Source: Arbacia lixula (taxonomy: Eukaryota; Echinodermata; Echinoidea; Arbacioida; Arbaciidae). Taken from it: DNA of 64,000 nt. The stretch spans positions 13,449,120 through 13,513,119 of the forward strand of contig OZ022593.1 of the NCBI GenBank assembly GCA_963669155.1, in the 5' to 3' direction. How positions within the stretch are numbered: the stretch's first letter is position 1; every line of letters starts with the position of its first letter. The translations under genes and the position numbers were made by a program. Below, in pieces: positions 35,501 through 41,999 of this stretch. The notes below the pieces were generated by a model that had not been told where the DNA came from, ran no database searches, and saw nothing but the letters and a program-made list of their open reading frames with translations.

Positions 35501-36824
35501 CGGGAAGGATCAGAGAAAAAAGTCAAGAAATTTCATTTCGAAATATTGAGGCGTTAGGAAGTACCGACAAAACTTCGACAGGGGGGGGCCATAATGGCCC
35601 CCCCCCCCCCCCCCGGGAGTATTAGGGTTAAGGGTTAATGTGAAATGCAGTCCACAGGTGTACCCTTACCTTGGATTCCATTCCTGCTTGATTTCAGAAT
35701 ACCATGTAGGAATTATTTTTAGAAATGAAAAAAATAATTGAAATTAAAGAAAAATCTAGATCTTCAGTCACAGTTCACAACCATAACACATACTTGGCTA
35801 CTCATAAACCATTATGCATTATTTATGCAAGTTCTTTGCATGATGTTCAATATTGTGCTACTGATGGTAACCCCAACACTTGTCCGAGGTCTGTCCAACT
35901 AGCAACAGCAAATAGATTTAGTGTGTGTTCCACCCATTGGAACTGAATTATAAGTGAATGTAATAACATGTTAATATGTAGGTAGAAAGTTTTGCAAAAT
36001 GGCCCATTGTACAAATGAAGCATGCATATTATGTTTTTGTTCTGTGCAGGTAACCAGCTTATTGTTGAGAGCATGCAGTCCTCCAAGAAGCGAGCCAAAG
36101 GGGGCGTGGCCGATGGTGTTTCCATGGTGAAGTATGGAGGCACGGTGATTGACATTGCCAACCTACTCAAGCAGGTCCAGAAGGCTGATCAGGAGAGGTC
36201 CATGGCTCAGAAGAAGATTGAGTCTCTCGAGAACCAGATCGGTAAGAAATAGATGCCTTTGATCGGTTGATTGCTTGATTAATACTCAATACCGCAAAGA
36301 AGGTAATGTCATCTCACAATGCGCCACGCAGTGCATGTTATGTTTAACAAACTGTGTTTTGTTGTAGTTTCTTCTACTTGTATGTTTGTTATTGTCTAAC
36401 CTTATATTATACACAAAGCCAATCATTTTCTTTGAATGTTGTGTTGATATCCCTAGAATCGTTGAAGACCAAGGCAAGCAACAGTGAGGCGACGGTAACC
36501 ACGGTGACCGGAGATCTCCAAGACGCACAACGACGCCTCTCCACCTCCGAGGGCGCCCTGCTCAACTCGACGGCCCGCTCTAAGCGGCTGGTCGATGTCG
36601 TGGGCACGGCACAGAAGAACCTTGACGAGATCATGCTCAAGTTCAATGAGGTCCTCGAGGAAGCGATGACACCGCTCATCCCGCCCCCGGCAGCTGTGAC
36701 GACCACCGCAGTGGCCGGTGCAACGCCGCCCCCTGCTGCTAAGATCAAGGATGAGGTGAAGGTCAAAACAGAGGGCGGGAAGTCGCCGAAAGCCGCCGTG
36801 AAAGCGGAGGTGAAATCAGAGTAG
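14638..36824 (+). CDS. CCAR1: CCAR1 orthologue, complete gene (21 coding exons)
   Basis: Cell division cycle and apoptosis regulator 1 is a nuclear co-regulator that links Mediator and nuclear receptors/p53 to transcription and influences splicing and apoptosis. Exons joined in consistent phase give 1277 residues (the vertebrate protein has about 1150). Order: [12 protein letters not shown]-terminus (exon 1); Gln/Ala-rich region; S1-like domain with [20 protein letters not shown] (exons 3-4, about 140-205); Pro/Gln-rich linker; Arg/Glu/Ser-rich region (exon 8); DBC1/inactive Nudix region (exons 9-11, about 430-670); SAP domain (exon 13, about 708-740); acidic/Lys-rich region (exons 13-17); EF-hand-like region (exons 18-19); C-terminal coiled coil (exons 20-21). 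Coding starts at the ATG at 14659, in the same position as in vertebrate CCAR1. Exon 11 has no GT donor, and several exon edges are duplicated in introns. CCAR2 is less likely because the EF-hand and SAP regions follow CCAR1 closely. Confidence 0.95.
14884..15075 (+). repeat. Two intronic echoes of the exon 1 donor region
   Basis: CTGGACTGAGTGAGTA recurs at 14892 and 15039, 175 and 147 bases after the previous copy (the real exon end is at 14717-14725). Each copy is followed by a shared TACTTGTT...CTTGAC...AAGTCAACAT block. Both echoes keep the GTGAGTA donor. Confidence 0.9.
15516..15814. mobile_element. Hairpin MITE with TA target duplication
   Basis: The 299-bp element starts CACTCCAGCTCAAAGGAATT and ends with its exact reverse complement, flanked by TA (15514-15515 and 15815-15816). 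The inner arms (GGTTTAAAACTGCAGCTCC and relatives) make most of it a long hairpin with an extra direct copy of one arm. TA duplication points to the Tc1/mariner class. It lies in CCAR1 intron 1. Confidence 0.88.
15899..16080 (+). CDS. CCAR1: CCAR1 exon 2 (Gln/Ala/Gly-rich)
   Basis: Acceptor CTCACCAG|GC, donor CAGCAG|GTAACT. It encodes [16 protein letters not shown] followed by low-complexity Gln/Ala/Gly sequence. The SLLGA motif is shared with vertebrate CCAR1. Ends in phase 0. Confidence 0.9.
16423..16631 (+). CDS. CCAR1: CCAR1 exon 3 (start of S1-like domain)
   Basis: Acceptor TGCCTTCAG|CA, donor ACAAA|GTAAGT. After an Ala/Gln stretch it encodes LTVSYPTTR and then [20 protein letters not shown], the start of the S1-like RNA-binding fold, nearly identical to the vertebrate sequence. 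Confidence 0.95.
17219..17399 (+). CDS. CCAR1: CCAR1 exon 4 (end of S1-like domain)
   Basis: Acceptor TTGTCTAG|CA, donor CTCAAG|GTGAGG. It encodes [20 protein letters not shown], completing the S1-like domain, then a Gln/Pro-rich tail. About 49 bases of its 3' end are echoed at 17579-17627. Confidence 0.95.
17400..17980. repeat. Purine-rich (GA)n tract in CCAR1 intron 4
   Basis: Nearly 600 bases are dominated by G and A, with pure GA runs at 17744-17772 and 17912-17973. The exon 4 echo is embedded in it. Confidence 0.9.
17579..17627 (+). repeat. Intronic echo of the exon 4 donor end
   Basis: GCAGTAGCCCCCAACCCACC...AAGATGCAGCAAATCGAG|GTGAGA matches the exon 4 end (ACAGCCCCCACCCCACCACG...AAGATGCAGCAACTCAAG|GTGAGG) over about 49 bases with a few substitutions. 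The donor is preserved, offset 228 bases from the true one. Confidence 0.88.
18120..18730. repeat. Dispersed repeat, copy B (CCAR1 intron 4)
   Basis: Collinear with 6970-7415. Its first part is also duplicated: AAGCACCAAA...TGTTAAAAAT occurs near 18190 and again near 18292. Noncoding. Confidence 0.75.
18907..18966 (+). CDS. CCAR1: CCAR1 exon 5 (duplicate 20-codon exon, copy 1)
   Basis: Acceptor ATCTAG|CA, donor ATGAAG|GTAAAT; 60 bases, phase 0 at both ends. It encodes [21 protein letters not shown] second donor, TTTAAG|GTGATG, sits 9 bases earlier. Confidence 0.85.
19006..19022. repeat. Poly-C tract
   Basis: A C homopolymer just after exon 5, in intron 5. No other feature is seen in the 600 bases up to exon 6. 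Confidence 0.9.
19579..19638 (+). CDS. CCAR1: CCAR1 exon 6 (duplicate 20-codon exon, copy 2)
   Basis: Acceptor TTGTCTAG|CA, donor ATGAAG|GTAAAG; 60 bases, phase 0 at both ends. It encodes [20 protein letters not shown], differing from exon 5 at one residue although several synonymous sites differ. It also keeps the tandem donor 9 bases upstream. The two may both be included or be alternatives. Confidence 0.85.
20394..20565 (+). CDS. CCAR1: CCAR1 exon 7 (Pro/Gln-rich linker)
   Basis: Acceptor TCTCCACAG|AC, donor ATGCCTG|GTAAGT. It encodes [20 protein letters not shown] and further Pro/Gln-rich sequence. Ends in phase 1. Confidence 0.88.
21044..21398 (+). CDS. CCAR1: CCAR1 exon 8 (Arg/Glu/Asp and RS-rich region)
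   Basis: Acceptor GCTCTCACAG|GA, donor GATAT|GTAAGT. A long Arg/Glu/Asp alternating stretch leads into [16 protein letters not shown], then [16 protein letters not shown], which matches the conserved start of the central CCAR1 block. The codon-level GAG/CGC repetition makes it prone to repeat-length variation. Confidence 0.93.
21671..21735 (+). pseudogene. Intronic echo of the exon 9 acceptor and 5' end
   Basis: The acceptor-like ACCAAGCAG is followed by CCCCACAGCCAGCGTGATAG and then AACTGTACAAGCAATG...ACATCCCCAATGA, aligned to exon 9 for about 65 bases with one small deletion. In the real reading phase it gives [19 protein letters not shown] and then a stop. No good donor follows. Confidence 0.85.
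21882..22107 (+). CDS. CCAR1: CCAR1 exon 9 (DBC1-family core)
   Basis: Acceptor TTAACACAG|CC, donor GCCAAG|GTAACG. It encodes [18 protein letters not shown], then [11 protein letters not shown] and [14 protein letters not shown], the conserved block leading into the inactive Nudix-like region. Confidence 0.95.
22473..22499 (+). repeat. Intronic echo of the exon 9 donor end
   Basis: GTAGCTACTCCTACTATGCC followed by AAG|GTAAAG copies the exon 9 end (CAGCTACTCCTACTGTGCCAAG|GTAACG) over about 27 bases. The donor is preserved, 392 bases beyond the true one. Confidence 0.85.
22595..22875 (+). CDS. CCAR1: CCAR1 exon 10 (DBC1 / inactive Nudix region)
   Basis: Acceptor CTCCCTGCAG|GT, donor CAGTG|GTACGT. 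It encodes [20 protein letters not shown], then [15 protein letters not shown] and [12 protein letters not shown], close to the vertebrate sequence. In this family the Nudix fold lacks catalytic residues and acts as a ligand or regulatory module. Confidence 0.95.
22876..25289 (+). other. CCAR1 intron 10
   Basis: A G-rich tract follows the donor (to about 23100); the rest is AT-rich. I see no exon, echo or coding element in these 2.4 kb. Confidence 0.6.
25290..25518 (+). CDS. CCAR1: CCAR1 exon 11 (no GT donor; GC donor inferred)
   Basis: Acceptor TTCCCCCAG|GT. It encodes [40 protein letters not shown] and [14 protein letters not shown]. The next exon requires phase 0, and no GT exists at a suitable place. 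CAG|GCACTC at 25518/25519 fits, and GAG|GCTTTT at 25527/25528 also fits, so the end is uncertain by nine bases. Reading on gives hydrophobic intronic sequence. Confidence 0.85.
25595..25621. repeat. (CA)n microsatellite in intron 11
   Basis: A CA dinucleotide run about 70 bases past the inferred exon 11 end. The remaining 1.2 kb of the intron shows no coding feature. Confidence 0.95.
26873..26971 (+). CDS. CCAR1: CCAR1 exon 12 (acidic, before SAP)
   Basis: Acceptor CCTTTGTAG|GA, donor ATGAAA|GTGCGT; 99 bases. It encodes a Glu-rich run and then [15 protein letters not shown], the conserved lead into the SAP domain. Confidence 0.92.
27338..27433. mobile_element. TTAA-flanked short MITE family member (intron 12)
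   Basis: About 95 bases end GGGACGCAAAGGGTTAA and share GTGCCA, CAAGTAATT and CAACTCCCA-type blocks with 53377-53471 and 60862-60952. The left TTAA has decayed to TTGA. Confidence 0.55.
27461..27742 (+). CDS. CCAR1: CCAR1 exon 13 (SAP domain and acidic/Lys-rich tail)
   Basis: Acceptor CTTCCATAG|GT, donor GAAGTC|GTAAGT. The SAP motif [20 protein letters not shown] with QLIARL follows the DNA/RNA-binding SAP pattern. A long Glu/Lys-rich segment follows, with several VKEE-type sites. Confidence 0.95.
28190..28381 (+). CDS. CCAR1: CCAR1 exon 14
   Basis: Acceptor GACAACAG|GA, donor TTTGAG|GTAGAT. It encodes [20 protein letters not shown], then [19 protein letters not shown], very close to vertebrate CCAR1. 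Confidence 0.95.
28435..28975. repeat. 540-bp polypyrimidine (CCCTTTCTCT)n tract in intron 14
   Basis: The coding strand is almost pure C/T, mostly repeats of CTCCCTTT and CTTCCTTT. The long Ser/Pro/Phe/Leu and Arg/Glu/Lys frames it yields on both strands are artefacts. Tracts like this can form triplex (H-DNA) structures. Confidence 0.95.
28991..29142. mobile_element. Inverted-repeat element next to exon 15
   Basis: ACAAATATTTCATGATC at the left is matched by GATCATGAAATATTTGT at the right. Inner arms (TGTGGAATCTATT and AATAGATTCCACA; GCACCGAGG and its partner) extend the hairpin. The size of about 150 bp suggests a MITE; no target duplication was identified. Confidence 0.65.
29211..29333 (+). 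CDS. CCAR1: CCAR1 exon 15
   Basis: Acceptor CCTCGCCAG|GT, donor AAGAAG|GTAAGA. It encodes [20 protein letters not shown] and then Lys/Asp-rich sequence; the first block is almost invariant in CCAR1. Confidence 0.95.
29360..29520. mobile_element. 161-bp MITE in CCAR1 intron 15
   Basis: The left end TGGGCCCTGTTACATAAAAC is matched at the right by GTTTTATGCAACAGGGCCCA. The arms continue through TTACCATT...GGTAA. Non-coding. No clear target duplication is seen. Confidence 0.8.
30017..30151 (+). CDS. CCAR1: CCAR1 exon 16 (Lys/Asp/Glu-rich)
   Basis: Acceptor ACATCCACAG|AA, donor AAGAAG|GTGAGA; 135 bases. A charged low-complexity segment with [14 protein letters not shown], equivalent to the PKPKRRK-type basic cluster (probable nuclear localisation signal) in vertebrate CCAR1. 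Confidence 0.9.
30824..30920 (+). CDS. CCAR1: CCAR1 exon 17 (acidic)
   Basis: Acceptor TTTTGTAG|GA, donor AAGATG|GTGAGT; 97 bases, ends in phase 1. Glu/Asp-rich low complexity ([19 protein letters not shown]), matching the acidic linker of the family. Confidence 0.88.
31021..31330 (+). repeat. GA-rich purine tract in intron 17
   Basis: About 300 bases are nearly all purine on the coding strand. It may be a degraded copy of the neighbouring Lys/Glu-rich exon sequence, but no alignment could be defined. Confidence 0.6.
31458..31832 (+). repeat. 125-bp tandem repeat echoing the exon 18 acceptor
   Basis: Three units start TGCATTTAAAA at 31458, 31583 and 31708, exactly 125 bases apart; an older partial unit is visible near 31320-31440. 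Each unit has TCTCCATCTCCAAATGAGAA then GAAGAGTGAGAGG, which parallels TCTCCCCCCTCCAGATGACA then GGAAGAAGAGCGAG at the true exon 18 acceptor. In the echoes the acceptor AG is replaced by AA. Confidence 0.85.
31841..32031 (+). CDS. CCAR1: CCAR1 exon 18 (EF-hand-like region)
   Basis: Acceptor CCCCTCCAG|AT, donor GCTCAG|GTGAGC. It encodes [20 protein letters not shown], then [22 protein letters not shown]. This EF-hand-like helix-loop-helix lacks the full set of calcium ligands, as in the vertebrate protein. Both its acceptor and its donor have intronic echoes. Confidence 0.95.
32024..32467 (+). repeat. Tandem repeat (179 and 172 bp) carrying the exon 18 donor
   Basis: GAGCTCAGGTGAGCTGGTCA at the true exon end (32024) recurs at 32203 with the donor intact and at 32375 with GT changed to AT. 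Each unit also holds TGTGGCAGACCCTTATGAAG and a poly-G run, and the third unit runs into the GATA microsatellite. The second copy is preceded by CTCCTCTCCAG, a good acceptor seven bases before its donor. Confidence 0.9.
32468..32690. repeat. Compound tetranucleotide microsatellite
   Basis: (GATA)n at 32468-32560, (GGGT)n to 32580, (GGAT)n to about 32656, then (GGAA)n to 32689. Confidence 0.97.
32691..34305 (+). other. Remainder of CCAR1 intron 18
   Basis: About 1.6 kb of AT-rich sequence with a GC-richer patch at 33160-33320. I see no exon or echo. Confidence 0.5.
34306..34438 (+). CDS. CCAR1: CCAR1 exon 19 (end of EF-hand-like region)
   Basis: Acceptor CTTGGCAG|GT, donor TCAAAG|GTAAGC, taking the last G of AAAGG as exon. 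It encodes [20 protein letters not shown], matching the vertebrate LLNKVV...SCFYRKLTD block. Confidence 0.93.
34525..34694. mobile_element. 170-bp MITE in CCAR1 intron 19
   Basis: The left end GGGGGTTGTTTCACCAAGC is mirrored by GCTTGGTGAAACACCCCC at the right. The arms continue through CGTAAGTTACGAATGACTGG and TGATCCC. Non-coding; no target duplication identified. Confidence 0.8.
34847..35627. mobile_element. piggyBac-type MITE with TTAA target duplication
   Basis: Perfect 17-bp inverted termini, CCCTAATACTCCCGGGG (34847-34863) and its complement (35611-35627), are flanked by TTAA (34843-34846 and 35628-35631). TTAA targets and CCCT starts are hallmarks of piggyBac elements. A subterminal G-tract plus GGCCATTATGGCC palindrome lies near both ends. 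The 781-bp interior has no transposase. It lies in CCAR1 intron 19. Confidence 0.92.
36050..36241 (+). CDS. CCAR1: CCAR1 exon 20 (start of C-terminal coiled coil)
   Basis: Acceptor CTGTGCAG|GT, donor CAGATCG|GTAAGA. It encodes [20 protein letters not shown] followed by a heptad-like charged helix. It corresponds to the vertebrate VYNGAMVDVGSLLQKLEKSE block. Confidence 0.93.
36457..36824 (+). CDS. CCAR1: CCAR1 exon 21 (coiled coil, C-terminal tail, stop)
   Basis: Acceptor ATATCCCTAG|AA; stop TAG at 36822-36824. A coiled-coil helix runs to [14 protein letters not shown], then a Pro/Ala-rich linker. The tail carries four SUMO-type psi-K-x-E motifs: IKDE, VKTE, VKAE and VKSE. Confidence 0.93.
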
Positions 36825-38225
36825 GAGGTCAAACCATACCACCATCCCACCCTAGACCAACAACCCCTGCCTTTTTTACATGCAGCTGTTCAGGACTCGT
36901 ATGATTCTGATAGCAAGCAGTCCCCAAATGAGACTTGAAACGGGATGAAATTGGAGTAATATTAAAGTATGTTCACACAAGCACGATTTGTCCCTAGCGC
37001 CACCATAGTCAGGCTCCATTGTGACTTAAGTTACAAGCCAGGATGAACTTATCCCTCTGAGCATTAAGCTATAAAAGTCCCATTGGTCTCATACACAGGT
37101 ATATGCCCATGGGACTGAGAAGTTAAAACTATCCCTTTGTAGGAGTTACTTTTCGAGCCTGATGTCATGACATAAAACCCTGAATACTGTATAGGCCATA
37201 AATTTTGCGGGGGGGGGGGGGGGGGAGGATGGGTATTTTCGCAAGTCGTGTGCTAATCGAGAATTTAACAACACACGAAATATGAATATGACGTGCACAC
37301 GCACATGTACTACTAGTACTAGTACTCCACGATCACGAATTTGACCACTCGCGAAATTGTCGAGAAGTCCTGGTTCGCCAAAATAGACTACCTAAATATA
37401 TGGTGTTTCCAGTATATTTTCCATGATACTTTTAGGATGAAAATTATTTTGTCTCTCTTTTTTTTTGGATTACAAGGGTCAACTCCCCCTAAGCCCCATG
37501 TGTATATTGTTTTCACTGCTAGCAAGTCATGCTGTAGCCTGACAAGGAAGCCTCGAGTTTTGTGACACAGTGGAGTCTGTGCCTGCATATTATGCCTGTC
37601 CTTACCTTTTGAAAATGCAGCTGTTAGAACGCTTATGATTTTTTAACCAATAACGCTATTTCTTTATGTACATGTTATTCATTCAATTAAAGTTTGCAAG
37701 TTTAATGGCCTAATCCAGATTTGAAATATTAGTAAGTCTTAATACAGGACATGAAAATATAATTTGTATTGTATCTTTCTGTTGTTTTTGTGCCATTTTG
37801 TTTTGATGATGAAATTTCAGAGGATGATTATGATATATGAATCTTAATGTGAAGTTCAAGATAATCACATATCTCAGTTTTATGCTAAATGAATGTTGCC
37901 ATACTTACATGATTTGTAAATAGGGGTCAACATTTGCAAATGTTCAGATATGAGTATGACTATTTGGTCATGATATCTGTCATATGAATTAGTTACCAAC
38001 ATAACAGATTTGATTTTTTTCTTTCATTATGCGAAATAAATCAATTTGCACTTCAGGCCATGTTTTCTAATCTGATAAACCAGAAAAAAATATTCAGTTT
38101 GAATCAAATGAGGAGGGAGATGGTATTTTAACATGCCTGTATATATTTGTACATTGTATCTTTGCCACTGGGGCTCTTAGGTATTGTCATGAAGGGACGA
38201 ATAAAAACCATTTGTGACCTTTCAC
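36825..38225 (+). other. CCAR1: Putative CCAR1 3' UTR
   Basis: AT-rich noncoding sequence follows the stop. A canonical AATAAA at 38200-38205 is the best candidate polyadenylation signal, implying a UTR of about 1.4 kb. A poly-G run (37208-37225) and a palindromic CTAGTACTAGTAC segment (near 37312) sit inside it and probably belong to an inserted repeat. Confidence 0.6.
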
Positions 38226-40595
38226 TTTCGAAGCGAGTTTGGTTTATTGAAGTTGTTTTTGCTGATTTGTTCTCTGTACCTGTCATAGTTTTTAGGTCTG
38301 TTCTTTTTCACCATATTTTGCAGTTGGACACTAAATTTGTAAAGTTTGGTGAAAGCCGAGGTTTGATTATGAAATAATGATGTTTGATTGTGAATATTCT
38401 TGCATGAATTGATTCTTTCACAGGGTAAATTAGGAGAGGAAACTCAAAAGTTCACCTGTCCTCGCTTTGTGTTTCTGTCTTATGTTTCTTACCGCTCAAA
38501 TTAGCATTTCTGTACTTTGTCGCAAATATTTGACATCACAGCAGCAATGCCATTGGCCCCATTTCAAGAAATGATATTTGTGATCAACAGGAAAGTTTTA
38601 TGACAGGTAAAAGCCTAATTACTGGCTAGTGCATATTGCTACCTATTTGTAACACCCAGGGCTCTACAAAGTTGCATGCAGATGAGCCAGTTTGAGCAAA
38701 TAGCTTGACCCTGACATTTCTGAATTTCCTCCCCTTCGCTTTATTGATACTATTTTTAACTTGTTTGAGCACATCTGTGATTAGGAAATTCAAAAAATTG
38801 TTGGACAGAAATTCTCTGAAATTGGTCATAAGGAAGATTCAGGATGCGACTCCGCTGACTCGTGAAAAAGAAGTATTGAAATCATTGTAAATTCAATTTG
38901 GAAACTCGTCGCCGTATACGCACACACAAAAGCAGGAATTAGGCAGGAAAACCCTACTCTTTTGTCTTTGTTATCAGTCTCTAGCTGAGATCTGTAAATA
39001 TCTGCTATTCGCTGAAAGTGAGAATTGAGATGCTGACGTACATGTATTTTATTTTGCTCTAATGTCGGTTGTCTGCGTGTATAGATAGGATCGGTGGGAA
39101 TAATTTTCAGGCCGCGGTGACAGAAAGATGAAGCTGGCATACTAGGATAAATCTGTAGCAGTACCTGTGTATGTTTGTGGAATGGCACAGAAATCATTCA
39201 TTAATTTGGTAAACATTCCAAGATGCTGTGTTGTCATGCAAACATGAGATTACGCATAGGAAAGTGCAGCTATGTGTTAGGGATAATGAAAGTCATACAC
39301 ATGAGTATGAGACATTGTTTTACTATGTGATAATGAAGGTCTGATGCTGTAATTTCATCAATGTAATTCACAATCAGAAATAACAAACATTTGATGATAT
39401 TGTGAATATTCTGTCTGTCTGTATGTGTGTCTGTGTCTTGTAAATTGATTTTTTATATGTAAGATTGACTGTTCCACACTTTCTGAACATGATCCAACCA
39501 ATATGGGATACCATTTAACCAGTTCTGTCCCATAGGCAAACAAATGGGTTGTAATTGGTAAAGGGCTGTCAGTACTGAAAACGTTCAAGTGAAGTCCTAA
39601 GATTAGTACCCTGTCTCATATAAAGTCTTAGTCCAGAAGTAGTATTTCCATGATAGAAGCATCAAAGATATGTGTTAATTCATTCAACCTTCAGAATCCA
39701 TCGTCAGTAAAACAATATTGACAGAGCAGTGATGAGCAAATCGCGCACTTCTTCATTTTTGTTGTTCATTTTTGTGGTCACAAATAAGATTCCAGTAAAC
39801 ATATTTGGGGAACTTTGAAGGATATGCTTGTGCGAGGTCTTTCTGATTCTGCAGTGTAAATGTCTCATCAAAACACAGATTATCAAATTCATCCTCCCCG
39901 GTATTACATGTGTATCATATTATTTCGGTATTATTTCTGTTCGAGGAGGGAGTTGGGAGATACGAAGATGAAATATTGAAGACACCAATTTAATTTGACC
40001 ACATGTACATACATCTAGTTATGCCAAATATTCAGAATACAAATTACTCAGGATGAGTTAATTGGCCAAAAGAAGGTTAATTCAGAGAAAGAAGTTAGCT
40101 TCTGAATGTACTTTAAACTTCTGCTCACGTGGAACATGCACATTTGGGTTTGCGTGTGCTTTAATTTGTAGTGAAAGGTGGTGTTTTGGTAGGATTCAAG
40201 GCTCATGTCATGATGTCGGTGAAAGCTTTTATCCTGTGGATATACAAGTGATGGAATTGAAAATTAAATTGGCCACTTTTTTCTTCACCCATCGAAAACA
40301 GAATTATAGTTGTTTGTGGTGATCATTAGAGTCATACACAGTGCGATATGAACATGGTCGTGTATGTGTGGTTTTGTATCTGTGTATGTGTAATCAGAAT
40401 GGTAATACGTAACATTTATAGCGCTTTATAAAATGTTCCTAAGCGCATGTATGTGGATTGTGTGTTGTTGTTTAATGCTGTTGTGTATATGTTGTGAATG
40501 AGTATTTATGTATAATGTGTGTTTGTATGTGATTGTGAATGTGTGTGAATAAGTGTGTTTATGTGTATGTGTGTGGGTTTGTACGTGTTTGTATA
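38226..40595. other. Intergenic, no gene recognised
   Basis: AT-rich. TG-rich simple sequence occurs near 40440-40590. There is no reading frame above about 125 codons and none resembles a protein family. Confidence 0.5.
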
Positions 40596-41245
40596 CAGTT
40601 GAGGCCAAAAGTTTACATACACTCATGGAATTTAGTCGAATTTGTTCACTTGCCAAACATCGTACATGTAAGACTTACTATATCTTCAGAAATGTAGATA
40701 CTACCATGACAAATTTGGTATCAATTGAAAGAGCATATTAAGCTCTTTCACATGATTGGAAAGCCCTTGGGATTAAATTATATTACAGGTGGAATTTTCT
40801 TTAAAGAAAAACAAGTAATATTCGTGCCAAATGTATGTTATTGTGTGTTATTATATTTTCAAACATCGTTTCATAGAAATATATAAATGCCAAATCTGTG
40901 ACTATTACATTTTCTACCATGATATGTCATCACTGAACAAAAAAGTGTAATCTGAAATGTTTGTGTTGAGATGTAACTAGCACAAATATGAAATATTTTT
41001 GAAAAGTTTTTATTTTTAATTTGTCTAAAATATGAAGATTTTGGGTGAAAACGGAAACCTAAGTATTCTTCAGCTGCTGATGACAAAGCAATGATATGAA
41101 GGGGAATGACATACTCATTTGTTTGATATAGAATTCGTCATGATAGCCCAAATATTTTATAAGATACAGTAAATTTTATGATGTTTGGCGAGTGTCAACT
41201 TTTCTTTGAATTTCCCGGGTGTATGTAAACTTCTGGCCTCAACTG
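40596..41245. mobile_element. Non-autonomous Tc1/mariner-type element
   Basis: The termini CAGTTGAGGCCAAAAGTTTA and their near-complement (TAAACTTCTGGCCTCAACTG) have the GAGGCCAAAAGTTTACATAC style of Tc1 elements and are flanked by TA (40594-40595 and 41246-41247). The arms extend with TTTGTTCACTTGCCAAACAT and its inverted partner near 41180. The 650-bp interior has no transposase frame. Confidence 0.93.
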
Positions 41246-41317
41246 TAAGTGTGTCTGTGCGTCCGTTCAGAAAGTCTTTCTCTGTCTCCGCACCCCTCTT
41301 CCTCGCCCTCCCTATTT

Positions 41318-41348
41318 TTCTGTCTCTCACTCTCTCTCTCTCTCTCTG

Positions 41349-41400
<52 letters not shown>
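41318..41400. repeat. (CT)n microsatellite
   Basis: A CT-dinucleotide tract with minor interruptions (CTCTGT), continuing weakly to 41450. Confidence 0.95.
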
Positions 41401-41401
<1 letters not shown>

Positions 41402-41737
41402 CTCTTTGTCTCTGTCTCTCTGTCTCTCCCCTTGTCTCTCTCCTCTCTCATCTTTCTCGAGTCACTGATCAGTACTCAGAAAGTCTCCCATTCTCCCCCT
41501 TTCTCTTTTTTTTGTATCTATATACTATAATGTAAGGAAGTATGTGTATCACCATCAAGTAATTTTGTCCAATGCTGCTGTCCATCCTAACCAAGAGACA
41601 TCAACTTCTCAATATATCGAAACACTACTCAGAAAGTCTTTGATCCAACAAACGTTTATTAAGTGCAAAATGGGAACACTCCACAACGACTTCCCCAAGT
41701 CAGTCTCACGGGTGCCCATACTCTACACGTTCAACCA

Positions 41738-41775
41738 ACCAATTAATCAATCAATCAATCAATTAATTAATCAAT
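41738..41775. repeat. (AATC/AATT)n simple repeat
   Basis: A run of AATCAATC/AATTAATT tetranucleotides. Confidence 0.85.
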
Positions 41776-41873
41776 AACATGCTCAGCCTCTTGATCAATC
41801 AATCAACTAATTTTCGATACCACATCAATAGGAAAGTCGTCTACAAGACAGCGCGCAGCGACATTCAGGGGGG

Positions 41874-41998
41874 CATTTCATCAAAGGACTTGTCGGATAT
41901 TTTATCCGACAAGTTTGCTCTCGGCCGATAAGATGCAAGCATTTCAGTAGCCTGCAAGAGTTTGTCGGATAAAACGTCCGACAAGTCCTTTGATGAAT
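41874..41998. mobile_element. Inverted-repeat MITE, one terminus lost
   Basis: The left arm GGCATTTCATCAAAGGACTT with GTCGGATATTTTATCCGACA is mirrored by TTGTCGGATAAAACGTCCGACAAG and TCCTTTGATGAA at 41961-41998. The GGGGGGCA end has no partner on the right. Confidence 0.7.
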
Positions 41999-41999
41999 T

